Source: Palaemon carinicauda
Taxonomy: Eukaryota > Arthropoda > Malacostraca > Decapoda > Palaemonidae
NCBI RefSeq assembly: GCF_036898095.1
Contig: NC_090751.1
Location: forward strand, 74,779,432 to 74,843,431
Direction: 5' to 3'
Length of the DNA: 64,000 bases
In this document: positions 12,772 to 22,589 of the stretch, in pieces
Position numbering within the stretch: position 1 is the stretch's first letter
How the letters are laid out: each line of letters begins with the position of its first letter
Position numbers and translations under genes: made by a program
Notes under the pieces: generated by a model
Seen by the model: the letters and a program-made list of their open reading frames with translations, nothing else
Told to the model about the DNA's origin: nothing
Databases searched by the model: none

Positions 12772-13514
12772 TCGAGGGACATGGCGTCCGTCGCCTCCGC
12801 TAGAGGGTCCTCGTATAGGGTTACATATCGAAATAGTTTCTTGTTGTCACTCGTCGCGAAGAGATCAATCTGCAGTTCCGGGACTTGTTGTAAGATGAAG
12901 GAGAATGAGTCTGCATCTAGGGACCATTCTGACTCTATTGGCTTGAGCCTGGATAGAGCGTCCGCCGTCACATTGCGGAACCCTTGAAGGTGAACTGCTG
13001 ATGGGTGCCCTCTCTTCTTTTCCGCCAGACGGAAGATGGCTAATATCACATGGTTGATATGGGGCGATCTCGAGCCTTGTCGATTCTGATACCTCATTAT
13101 CACTTCGCTGTCCAGGATCAGCCTGATGTGGGCTGATCTGCGAGGAGAGAGTTTTTTCAATGTCAAAAAGACTGCCATGGCCTCCAAAATGTTGATGTGA
13201 AAGGTCTTGAACAGAGAAAACCAAGTCCCTTGGACTTTCCTTTGATGGAAGTGACCTCCCCATCCTTCCGTCGAGGCATCCGTGTGGATGGTTATCGATG
13301 GTGGAGGTGGTTGTAAGGACACAGTCCTCTTTAGGTTCTTGGCCTTCGACCATGGTTTGAGAAGTGATCGTAGTAAGGTCGGTATCGGTCTTTTTTTATC
13401 TCTTCGAGCGTTTGATGCATATCTTCTCCAGACTCCTGACGCATCTTTCAGCTGTGCCTTTACCACTGGGTCTGTCACTGCTGCAAACTGGAGAGAGCCC
13501 AGAACTCTTTCCTG
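12543..13514 (-). pseudogene. RNase H and post-RNase H domain of element B
   Basis: The frame is shared with RT and separated from it by a single TAA at 13515. Counting from Met at 13478, the acidic residues are D67 (HTDAST), E99 (NILEAMA), D123 (LILDSE) and D173 (TADALSR), the full D-E-D-D set. The segment after it (QIDLFATSDNKKLF ... NRIYLFPSTNLL ... LVAPKWPKSNWFP) matches the conserved tail of DIRS polyproteins, discussed in the literature as methyltransferase-like. The usual FPPF reads FPST here. Confidence 0.85.
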
Positions 13515-14552
13515 TTAGCGTCTTGAGATCCTGTCAGATTTTAGTAGTCTCTTGACAGATCCTACAATCTCTCTCCTCTTCCCTAGGGTAATGGAGAGAC
13601 GGTGTGACTGCAAGTTCCAATGGATTCTCAGCCATTGAAACTCCTGAGCTGGAGAAAGTAGAGACTTCTTGATGTTGATCTTGAATCCCAGATGTTCCCG
13701 GAACTGGATCACTTTCTTGGATGCTTGCAGACAAGCTGTCCTGGATGCTGCCCACACCAGCCAGTTGTCCAGGTACGCTGCTACCTGAATGCCTTCTAGG
13801 CGTAGTTGTTGAATGACTGCGTCTGCAAGTTTCGTGAAGATCCTTGGGGCTATGTTTAGTCCGAAGGGCATGGCTCTGAAGACATACTTTTTCTTCTGTA
13901 GCCGGAATCCTATGTAGGAGGAGAGGGGGCGATTGACTGGAATATGCCAGTAAGCATCTGCCAGGTCTATTGAGACTAAGTACGCCCCTTTTGGTAACAG
14001 GGTCCTTATGTGCTGAAGCGTTAACGTCCTGAACTTGTTGAGTGGCGACAAGTCTAGAATGACTCTGAGTTTGTCCGAGTCTTTCTTGGGAACACAAAAC
14101 AGCCTTCCCTGGAATTTGATGGACTTTGCCCTTCTTATTACCCATTTGCTCAATAGTTCTAGGGTATATTCTTCCAGTAAGGGGGTGGAGTGTTGGAAGA
14201 ATTGAGGAAATGATGGTGGAGCCTTGCTCCAGCTCCATCCAAGACCATTCTTGATTAGGCTGTGGGCCCAATGATCGAAGGTCCAACGATCCTGAAATTG
14301 TTGGAGCCTCCCTCCTACCTGAAGCATCTCATTGCTTCTTTTGTCCGGAGATTTACCTCCCTGACCGCGTCCTCCCCTACCTCGTGAGAAGTGTTTTGAG
14401 GAGCCCCATCTGGAGCCTCTATCTTTGGGACGAAAGGTAGTGGTCTGCCTCTCAACCGCTGGGTTAAATGCTGGTGACTGGGCAACCAGCTGTTGAGGTA
14501 CCATCTGGAAAGTGGTTTGCGGTTGAGCAACCACTTGGGGCACCGCGGTCAT
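13515..14552 (-). pseudogene. Reverse transcriptase of element B, catalytic Asp replaced
   Basis: Residue numbering is from Met at 14552. An Arg/Gly tract (residues 56-66) precedes GGRLQQFQDRW. Motif A is YLVSIDLADAYWHIP (D196). Motif B is RAMPFGLNIAPRIFTKL. Motif C reads AAYLDNWLVWA, with the second Asp as Asn (N263, codon AAC). The template is the element RNA. A TAA at 13515 ends the frame, which then continues in register into RNase H. Upstream the same frame continues into gag through a TAG at 14622. The N263 change and the stop make this copy inactive. Confidence 0.88.
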
Positions 14553-14621
14553 GGTGACTGTGGGATGTTGTTGCTGGGCAGGCCGAGAAGGTAGTCTAGG
14601 TCTCTTGGTCTTCCTCTTAGG

Positions 14622-16254
14622 CTAGGGACCCGCATCCGGAGAAGACTTCCGTTTGGATGACATGCCCCACTTCTGGAGAAGGTTCCTATTCTCCGTGGCA
14701 GCTTTGTCAACTACCTCCTTGACCACTTCATTTGGGAAGAGGTCTTTACCCCAGATACTGGAAGCCATCAGCTTCCTGGGTTCATGTTTTACAGCAAACA
14801 TGAACTCTCTGCATGCTCTCCTGGCTTTCATAAAGCCCTACAGGTCCTTTACCAAGGTAGCCATGTGCATCTTGGCCATGACCATGTTCATGTCTGGGGT
14901 GCTCTTTAAGCCTGTGTACATCTCCATACAGTTCTGTAGGGTTAGGGATGCCACAAGTCTTTCTTTTGTCTCTTGCTCCCTACGCAAGAGAAAGTCTGAC
15001 AGCTTTGGGAGATTCTCGTTGAACTGTCGTCCAGTGATATCTGCCTCCAACTTCCCAACTGAGAAGGTTAGGTAGACTTCTTTCCAATCCTTATCCTCCA
15101 TGGGCAGGGCTAACGACAGAGGTCTACACTCTTCCAGTGTAAGACAAGGTTTGCCTGCCTCTACTGCCTTGACAATGGCTTTAAAAGCCTTCGATGTAAA
15201 GGGGAAGGCTATTGAAGCTGAAGCAAGAAAGGCAGGATGTTTCTTGCTCAGGGCAGACACCTTAGAGTTTGTGTAGCCCACCTTCTTTAGGCTGCTCAAC
15301 AAGAGAGCCTGTGCCTTGTCATGGTCGAATACCATAACCTCCTTGGGTTCCATTTCTTCCTTCGACGCTGGCTCCTGCTTCAGTCCAATGAAGCAGTCTG
15401 GGTAAGCATTGAAGCTTGGCCAGAACTGAATGTCATCAAGAGGGATGGCTCCCATTTTCTCTAAAATGTAGTGTTTGCCGTTGGTGATCGGCATATACTC
15501 TGCATATCTCCAGGGATTAGTTTCAGAGCAGGGTGGGAGGTCTTGGACTCTGAGTCTCTTGCGTGACCCTCGGGAGGCGGAGAGTCGGTCTTCACGGAGC
15601 TCTCTCTCAAGTTTCGCTTCCCTAGCTTCGCCTTGCTTGCGAATGCTCTCCATTAGAGCCGTAAGATTGGCCAGTGCCTGTCTCATGTCGTCTGATGGAG
15701 GGGCAGAAGATGTTGAAGGGTAACGGCTCCAGTGCCGGCACCGACGGAAAGGACTCCGACTCGACTTCATCATCTTCATTGGGAGGTAGTGTAGACTCCT
15801 CCTCATGATCATCCTTGAGAAGATCCTTCTCAGTGTCCGTGGACACTTCAGACATCCTTTCCTCCTGGTGGATGTCCATGCCTTGTAGTGCGTCACTGAC
15901 TTCCGTCTCGACGGCAATCTGGACGCAGGTTAGTTCAGGTCGTGCCTGGGGTATGACAGCTTCAATACCCGCTTTATGGAACAGCAAGTTGCGCATCCTT
16001 TCCTTAGGAAGGTACGGTCCCGTAGAGTTCTTTTGGAACCCATGTACCCATCTACGCAGCTTTGCTCGTGCTGCATCCCTCGACTCCGCTGAATTGGGGT
16101 CATAGAAACCATCGGTAACCAAGGTCCGGTATATGTTGCAGCCTTGGGGGTCCCAGTACTGCGGGGGTTTCTTTAGTGATGGTGCAGGGGGCATGAGACC
16201 TGCACCCTTTGTGGCCACAGAAGTCCTTACTCCTGTGGTTGCAGAAAATGACAT
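14622..16254 (-). pseudogene. Gag of element B
   Basis: It starts at Met 16254 with PPQYWDPQGCNIYRTLVTDG and an acidic stretch. A frameshift near 15710 moves it to the frame that runs in register through RT. That frame carries a charged helical segment (MESIRKQGEAREAKLEREL), a 200-residue body with no zinc knuckle, a TAG at 14838, and then GKDLFPNEVVKEVVDKAA, which matches GDSLFPLKQLEEIMEKVA of element C. The role, RNA packaging, is inferred from position. A likely splice acceptor (TTTTCCTCTTTACAG on the minus strand) lies just upstream, around 16270. Confidence 0.7.
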
Positions 16255-18233
16255 TGCACTTCACTAGGTCCTCCTGTAAAGAGGAAAATTAACTGAGTAT
16301 GCGGTTGTTTATCTCACGTGATAACCAATTTATGTAGAATATTAATATTTTAATCATTATAGCTTAGGATAGTCCAGCTAGATAGGAACTAGGAAAGACA
16401 ATTACTTGTGCTTCCTGTCCAGCCAATTGCTGTGACCTCCCCCAAAATTAAAGCCACAGAGTTTTCCTATTCAGGAAACACAAGAGAAGGGTTCTATACC
16501 CTAGGGGTAGATAAGTGTATCTTAACACTGATCCTTCTTAAGTTCTTTAATATTGTGGGGTAAGTTGTTAACTGATTAACTATCAGTGTATTGGAGGAAA
16601 TCTTTTCTTCCAATATAGGATTGGTCTCAACAACAGACTGTGCCAGGAAGCACAAGGTATGTTGGAAAATAACTACTGTATAATATATACTATAGTTTTC
16701 TGTCTGCAGTATATTCTATACTGCAAATATACTGGCTACTGTATAATCATATACCGTAGTTCAGCCAGCATGTTGCTGGCTAGGCTAGCACCTGGCGGCA
16801 CGATCCAGACGGCATGTCGCCGGATGGTTAGTACCTGGCCGGATGGTTAGTACCTGGTGGCACGGGCCCAGCTGACGGCACCGGTTCAGCCGGCAGCAGT
16901 ACCTGACGGCACTAGCTGACAGAGAGAGAGAAAGCATGGAGTGAAGGGCTACCTTATTAAATGTTTATTAACAATAAATAAGAGTGTAAGTACTTAATCT
17001 TACTGCCTTCCTCTGGAATGAGGGTTCAAATGGAAGGGGAGAATGCATCATTCAAGCTTCTTTCCAACCACAAAACCAGCTGCCAGTCACTGCCGGCATC
17101 GGGGATGTGGATGGCAATCCAAGAGAGGACTGAAGAGCACTCAACTGTAGAGAGGTCTCCCGGCGGCAGCCGTCACAACCTTTCCCGGAGCCTTGCGTCC
17201 ATAAGGGAAAGACCGAGTTACTATACAGCTGCTTATGTAGGAGCCTCGCCGGCATCACAACCTACCCGGCAAGCGGTGAGATTGTAGGACGAAGCCCACT
17301 GGGTTGCGATGGCTAGGCCATCACTAAAGGACAGAGAGGGGCAGGGAAAGGGTCCTGTATCAAGTGTGGAAGAAGGCAGCAGGGTTGCCGCCACCACCAC
17401 ACAAGGGAGAAACTCTGTTTCAGTATCGGCACCATCCTAGGTGGCAGAAGAATATCTATTCTTCAGCAAAGGGTCTGCCAAAACAGGACGAGTCTTCTAG
17501 ACAGCAGGGGAGAAGGTGGCAGCATCATATTACCACTTAAGGTGCGGCCTAGGGAGGCATAGCCTCTTATGCCGGCAGCTGTAAGCCGGCAGGGGAGTGA
17601 CTACTTGCCCAGCTGATCGGCCGCCGGCAGAAAGACTGAATACTCTGAGGTTCTGTCGAAAACCAAAGCCGGGATACTCGCCGGCAAGGGTGGGAGACAG
17701 ATAACACTAGCCTAGTCAAGCCGGAGAGACTACTCTAAGGCGAGACCAAGATAGGGTTGTTGCCTATGGCAGCACTCAGAGGGAAGGAGGGATTACCCTT
17801 AAATCTCCACAGGAGACGAGTATCCAGTTACAGTATATAAATAATTCTAGGAGATACCTATCTCCAGTTGAATTGATAAAACGATACACGAGGGTAAACT
17901 GGGAACATGTAAGAAAGTATAATGAAGCGCCTAGGCTAGTTAGCCTAGCACGGGGCGAGATTTTGGTTACCTAAATCGCCGAAACTCTAACGTATACGAT
18001 CGACATAAGGAAGAGGAAAATATATGCATAATTATATATATCTTTACTGGTATAAATGTGCCTAAATAGCTTTCATAATTTATTAATGCTCTTACAACCG
18101 GGAATGTCGTTCTGCTAACTAAATAACACATGCGTCATGAACGACAGTGCCCATGGCGCCTCCGGTGATTGGCCAAGCTCCGAACACATAAAATTACTCT
18201 AATTTCTCTGTGAAGCAGGAGCTAAAAATAAAA
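16255..18233 (-). other. Leader of element B, no gene recognised
   Basis: No protein motif is seen. The part from 16780 to 17720 is rich in GCCGGC-type phrases. Near 17890-18170 the sequence, read on the minus strand, matches the interior of the foldback element around 41520-41890 (shared phrases include TAGTTAGC..AGAACGAC and GAGAGTTTCGG-like), tying this leader to that family. Confidence 0.55.
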
Positions 18234-18450
18234 AATTTTAAGTAATTTTTATTTTTCCTAACATACTTACCGAGAACTACTTTCTTAGGAGTTACCTGTA
18301 ATCTCCTCTCAACCGACCAGAGTTTTGTGTAGTATACCCTACCTCCGTTTTCTATGGAGGACTAACCCAGGAGTAAGGAGAACGTGCCCTGAGGGTAGGC
18401 CTGAGTTAGGTCGGCGTTAGCTTGGGTCTCGCTAGTCAGTAAATTCCTCG
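18234..18450. repeat. Left (3') inverted terminal repeat of element C
   Basis: The tip carries ATTTTTCCTAACATACTTACC. From CGAGAACTACTTTC onward to GCTTGGGTCTCGCTAGTCAG the sequence is the reverse complement of 24592-24783. Confidence 0.92.
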
Positions 18451-18515
18451 GATGGTGCAAAAAGTCCCTGCAAGGGCAGAAAGGCACTCGGGGAAGGTAG
18501 GGAGGGCCATTACCC

Positions 18516-18616
18516 GAAAGTAGTTCTCGGTAAGTATGTTAGGAAAAATAAAAATTACTTAAAATTTTTGATTTGTTCCAACACAAAGACTTACCTCGAA
18601 CTACTTTCTTAGGAGA
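18516..18616. other. Internal complementary region (ICR) of element C
   Basis: The left half (GAAAGTAGTTCTCGGTAAGT ... ATTACTTAAAATTTT) is the complement of the left terminus. The right half (TTTGTTCCAACACA ... CTCGAACTACTTTC) is the complement of the right terminus around 24750-24783. The junction is near 18570. Confidence 0.92.
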
Positions 18617-18949
18617 CTTACACTTTAGGAGGTGGGAGTGTCTTCCTGACCTTCAGACCCAGCTAAGCGGACGTCAAGTAACCTAGATATGAACTAGGTT
18701 ATATAAAACAAACCGGAAAAGGAAAGGTAGGGCAAACTACACAAAGAGCTCATGTTAGTGTCTAAGTTCTCGCCCTTTAAAATATTTCCTGATGCTGAGT
18801 CCAGTGACGAAGTTGCAGAGACGTGTCTTCATTGGTTATATATGTGTGGTTATCTCCGGTTTGGGATAGGAAAACGGGGATTAGGGTTAAAAGGAACGAA
18901 CCTGTGTCTCCTGGTTTTGCTATCCACGATTGCACCTGGGGCTTCACCG
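18617..18949 (-). other. 3' non-coding part of element C
   Basis: Lies between the ICR and the YR stop. No motif is recognised. Confidence 0.6.
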
Positions 18950-20122
18950 TTAAATCGCTTGGAGCCCGGAGATGATTGTCCCAATTGAAAACCCGTCCAA
19001 AGACCTCCTTGAGTAATCCTTGAGATAATGGGCAGTGAAGGTCGACTGGTTCGACCAGGTGCCCGCCCGAAGGATCTGGCCCACTGCCATGTTCTTCGCA
19101 AAGGCTAAAGAAGTGCTTAGGCCTCTAATGTCATGTGGCCTAGGAGTACCTGGCAGGGTCAGTCCCTCTTCATTATAGGCCCTGGCAATAACTTGTCTCA
19201 ACCAAAAGGAGATGGTATTCTTCGATACCTGCTTCTTCGTAACACCCGTGGAGACGAAAAGACTTTTGATACCCGGCCGGAGATGTGCAGTCCTCTCAAG
19301 GTACTTCCTAACGGCACGGACGGGGCACAACCTCAAATCCTCTGGATTCCCAGTCTTAGGGTTGGCTGGCATTGAGAATCCCTCGAACTTAGGATCCCAG
19401 AATGCTGGATTCTGGGTTTTTGCCACGAAAGAAGGGGCGAACTTGAGGGAGATTTCTCTCCACCCCTTCGAATGAGAGACGTCGTAAGACAGCCCATGGA
19501 TCTCTCCTACTCTTTTTGCAGAGGCCAAGGCCAACAAAAAGACCGTCTTGAGAGTGAGATCCCTGTCTACAATATCTTTCAGCGGTTCGAACGGGGGACT
19601 ACTTAACATCTTCAGAACCCTAGCCAAGTCCCACTGAGGCACCCTAACGGTTTGAGGAGGGCAGGCTTGTTCAAAGCTCCTGATAAGCATAGAAATGTGT
19701 CTAGAGGAGCCCAGGTCGATGCCCTTCAGAAGGAAGACTTGACCCAAGGCTGCACGAACTCCTTTTATAGCTGGAATTGACATCCCCATCTCGTCTCTGA
19801 GATGTACTAGAAAATCTGCGATATCTGGGACCGAGGCTTTGAGGGGCTTGATGTCCTTTGAAGCACACCACTTCGTAAAAGCGGCCCATTTTGCTTGGTA
19901 GACCGCTGCCGAAGATCGTCTCAGATAACGCGACATCTTTTCTGCAGTTCCTGACGAATATCCTTCCTTCCTCAGGAGTCGCTCGATAGTCTCCAGGCGT
20001 GAAGGCGTAGAGACTGCGGGTTGTCGTGGAACCTGAGAAAGTGTGGTTGTTGTAGAAGATCTGGCCTGTCGGGAAGTGGCCACGGAGGAAGGCATGCCAG
20101 GTCTTTTAGATCCGCGAACCAC
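18950..20122 (-). CDS. Tyrosine recombinase of element C, intact
   Basis: 390 residues without a break. The N-terminus is Ser/Thr/Pro-rich. A SAM-like core-binding domain lies at about residues 70-155 (AVYQAKWAAFTKWC). The catalytic domain has R204 (ASAKRVGEIHGLS), H330 and R333 (RPHDIRGLS), W356 (AGTWSNQ) and Y366 (FTAHYL), the complete Arg-His-Arg-His/Trp-Tyr set. The enzyme would recombine the circular intermediate with the target by a 3'-phosphotyrosine bond, in the nucleus. The start at 20122 overlaps the upstream RT/RNase H frame by 17 bases. Length and residues suggest recent activity or trans use, but activity is inferred. Confidence 0.93.
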   Translation of the reverse strand: MVRGSKRPGMPSSVATSRQARSSTTTTLSQVPRQPAVSTPSRLETIERLLRKEGYSSGTAEKMSRYLRRSSAAVYQAKWAAFTKWCASKDIKPLKASVPDIADFLVHLRDEMGMSIPAIKGVRAALGQVFLLKGIDLGSSRHISMLIRSFEQACPPQTVRVPQWDLARVLKMLSSPPFEPLKDIVDRDLTLKTVFLLALASAKRVGEIHGLSYDVSHSKGWREISLKFAPSFVAKTQNPAFWDPKFEGFSMPANPKTGNPEDLRLCPVRAVRKYLERTAHLRPGIKSLFVSTGVTKKQVSKNTISFWLRQVIARAYNEEGLTLPGTPRPHDIRGLSTSLAFAKNMAVGQILRAGTWSNQSTFTAHYLKDYSRRSLDGFSIGTIISGLQAI

Positions 20123-22586
20123 TCTCTCTCTCCGGCCACCAAGGCGCTACCAAAGTCATCCTTAAGTTTCGGGCAGCCCTTATTCTGTTGAGCACTTGCC
20201 TGATCAACGTGAAGGGGGGAAAAGCGTACACGTCGAGGTTGTCCCATTTGTGCTGAAAGGCATCTTCCAAGGCCGCCTTTGGGTCTGGGACAGGAGAACA
20301 AAACACGGGGAGTTGTGCTTTCAGCCTGGTTGCAAAGAGGTCCATCACTGGGGACCCCCACCTTTGAATGATGAGCCTGGCTACCTCTGGGAGAAGGGAC
20401 CACTCTGTTCCCACTATCTGTCCCATCCTGCTGAGACCGTCGGCTAGGACGTTCTTCTTTCCTGGGATGAACCTTGCCGATATTACTATCTGGTTCGACT
20501 CTGCCCAATCCAGGATCTCTAGGGCGAGATCGCACAACTCCTTTGACTTGAGGCCTCCTTGCTTCTTTATGTACGCGACTACTGTGGCGTTGTCGCACAT
20601 CAACGCCACAGTGTTTCCCCTTAGAAGTGCGATGAACTGCAGACAAGCTTTTTGGACTGCCTTCAACTCCAGGACATTGATGTGTAGGCCTTTCTCCACG
20701 TCCGTCCAGGTTCCTGTCGCTGTCTCGTTGAGGAGATGTGCTCCCCATCCCTCGGAGGCGTCTGTGAATAGGAGCATCCCGAGAGGCACGGTCGCGAAGG
20801 GCATCCCCTTGAGCGTATTCGACCGGCACTGCCACCACTCCAGGGAGGGAATTGTGTCTGGCAGAACTGGGATTAATTTTTGGGGCGAGTCCAGTTGGTT
20901 CCAGCAACCCTTCAGGTTCCATTGGATACTCCTGAGCCTGAGCCTCCCTTGGGGAACCAGTTTCTCCAATGACACCAGATGACCTATTAGCCTTTGCCAG
21001 TCCTTGGCTCTCCTGGGTTGCCCCGAAAGGAAAGGCAGAAGGATCTTTATTAGGTTGTTCACACGTTCCTCTGACGGAAAGGCCTTCACTAGTCGGGAAT
21101 CCAGTGTCATCCCCAAGTAGGTCATCCTGGTGGAGGGCGACAGGTTCGATTTTTCTGAGTTGATCATGATACCCAGATCCTTGGAAAATTGAAGCAGCTT
21201 TACACCTTGCTCCCTCAAAACGTCCTCTGAGGAGGAAAGGAGCAACCAGTCGTCCAGGTACCGGATGAGGCGAATACCCCGCTCATGAGCCCACACCGAA
21301 ACTGTCGCGAAGACTCTCGTGAATACCTGGGGAGCTTTTGACAAACCGAAGCAGAGGGTCTTGAATTGCAGGATCTGGGCACCCCACTTCACCCGGAGAA
21401 ACTTTCGACTTGAGGGGTGGACCAGGATTTGAAAGTATGCGGTCTGAGGTCTATGGTCATCATATAGTCTTTTTCCCTCAAGGACTGCAAGACCGACTTC
21501 GGAGTGTCCATTTTGAAATCCGTCTTGCAAACAAACTTGTTGAGAGCTGACAGGTCTATCACCGGTCTCCATCCCTTCGTCGCCTTTTCTACCAGAAATA
21601 ATCTGGCTGTAGAAACCCGGCCCCGGATGTAGGACCTCTTCCATGGCACCCTTCTCCAACATTGTGGACACTTCTTGAAGGGTCGCCCTCTTCAACGGGT
21701 CCTTGGGTGCCAGCCACTCCGTCAGGCTGGCCGGAATCAAAGGTGGAGGTTCCGTTAAGAACGGGAGCCTGTACCCTTCTTTCAGTACGGATACTGTCCA
21801 GGGCTCCGCTCCGTGAGCCCTCCATGCTTGCCAATATCGTCTGAGGCATCCCCCAACCTGAGGCTTGAGCAGGAGTAGGGGGCCTCCCACTATATCTCCT
21901 CCTGGAGGAGCGGCCTGAACGTCCTCTCCTGGAAGCTGAATAAGCCGTTCTAAAATAGGCAGACGCCGCTGGAGCTCCTCTACGGGGGGGGGCTGTGGTG
22001 CTGAAGCCCAAGAGGAAGATGGGGCGTCTCTCCTTGTCAGGCTAGGAGGGGCCTGAGAAGTAGAGGGCCCATCTGATGTTGACCTCTTGTAGGCGGGCCT
22101 CCTTACTGGTTGAGGTCTGGGAGTGCCCACTTCCTTCCGTTTAGCTACCTTCTCCATTATCTCCTCCAGCTGTTTTAAGGGGAACAAGGAGTCACCCCAC
22201 ACAGGAAGGCTCCTCATAGCCCTCGCCTCTCTGTCCGGGATCTTCCGGGAAAGCTTCGCCAAGATAGTATCCCTCTTGCGCAGTACCCAGTTCGCTGAAA
22301 GGGCAAGGGACTGATATGTTAGGAACTTCAAAGTCTTGCCCCCGGAGATGAGAAGCTCCTTCAGTAGGTTTTGTTGCTCCGGGTCCGTCAAGTCATAGGT
22401 GGCCTGTACCCCTACCAGTGTGGAGGCCCACCAGTCCAACCAAGAGGCGCAGTGCACTAAGTCTTTCGACATTTCCTCCATCATCGCCGCCTGTGACTGC
22501 GAAAAGCAAATCGGGGCCGAAGAGGCTCTGTCTTCTGGGGCACCCTGTCCCAGAACTTCGAGGGAAGGCTCTACCTTGCAGGCTCC
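20106..22586 (-). CDS. RT / RNase H polyprotein of element C, frame-shifted across RT motif A
   Basis: A 792-codon frame runs from Met 22484, and the same frame is open up to the TGA at 22587. A gag-like start (LRKRDTILAKLSRKIPDREA) leads into RT. Motif C is IRYLDDWLLLS (residues 408-416), motif B LCFGLSKAPQVFTRVF. RNase H has D575 (FTDASEGWG), E606, D631 and D682 (LADGLSR). The tail contains VMDLFATRLKAQL and VYAFPPFTL. Between residues about 293 and 346 the protein is out of register: another frame there reads VEKATKGWRPVIDLSALNKF and MMTIDL, i.e. the motif A Asp. One shift lies near 21607 and the return near 21450. RT is therefore probably dead. Confidence 0.88.
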   Translation of the reverse strand, partial: GACKVEPSLEVLGQGAPEDRASSAPICFSQSQAAMMEEMSKDLVHCASWLDWWASTLVGVQATYDLTDPEQQNLLKELLISGGKTLKFLTYQSLALSANWVLRKRDTILAKLSRKIPDREARAMRSLPVWGDSLFPLKQLEEIMEKVAKRKEVGTPRPQPVRRPAYKRSTSDGPSTSQAPPSLTRRDAPSSSWASAPQPPPVEELQRRLPILERLIQLPGEDVQAAPPGGDIVGGPLLLLKPQVGGCLRRYWQAWRAHGAEPWTVSVLKEGYRLPFLTEPPPLIPASLTEWLAPKDPLKRATLQEVSTMLEKGAMEEVLHPGPGFYSQIISGRKGDEGMETGDRPVSSQQVCLQDGFQNGHSEVGLAVLEGKRLYDDHRPQTAYFQILVHPSSRKFLRVKWGAQILQFKTLCFGLSKAPQVFTRVFATVSVWAHERGIRLIRYLDDWLLLSSSEDVLREQGVKLLQFSKDLGIMINSEKSNLSPSTRMTYLGMTLDSRLVKAFPSEERVNNLIKILLPFLSGQPRRAKDWQRLIGHLVSLEKLVPQGRLRLRSIQWNLKGCWNQLDSPQKLIPVLPDTIPSLEWWQCRSNTLKGMPFATVPLGMLLFTDASEGWGAHLLNETATGTWTDVEKGLHINVLELKAVQKACLQFIALLRGNTVALMCDNATVVAYIKKQGGLKSKELCDLALEILDWAESNQIVISARFIPGKKNVLADGLSRMGQIVGTEWSLLPEVARLIIQRWGSPVMDLFATRLKAQLPVFCSPVPDPKAALEDAFQHKWDNLDVYAFPPFTLIRQVLNRIRAARNLRMTLVAPWWPERESGSRI

Positions 22587-22589
22587 CGG

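Larger units (their letters stand above)
11528..18233 (-). mobile_element. DIRS-type retrotransposon B (coding part readable, 3' ITR not found)
   Basis: The minus strand carries gag (16254-14622), RT, RNase H and an overlapping YR, ending at 11528. A long leader runs to 18233, where element C is inserted. The leader seems to resume at 24784-25241, because both pieces match consecutive parts of the foldback element at 40964-42466. RT and RNase H resemble those of element A, so A and B are one lineage distinct from C-G. Only a few stops and two frameshifts break it. Confidence 0.75.
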
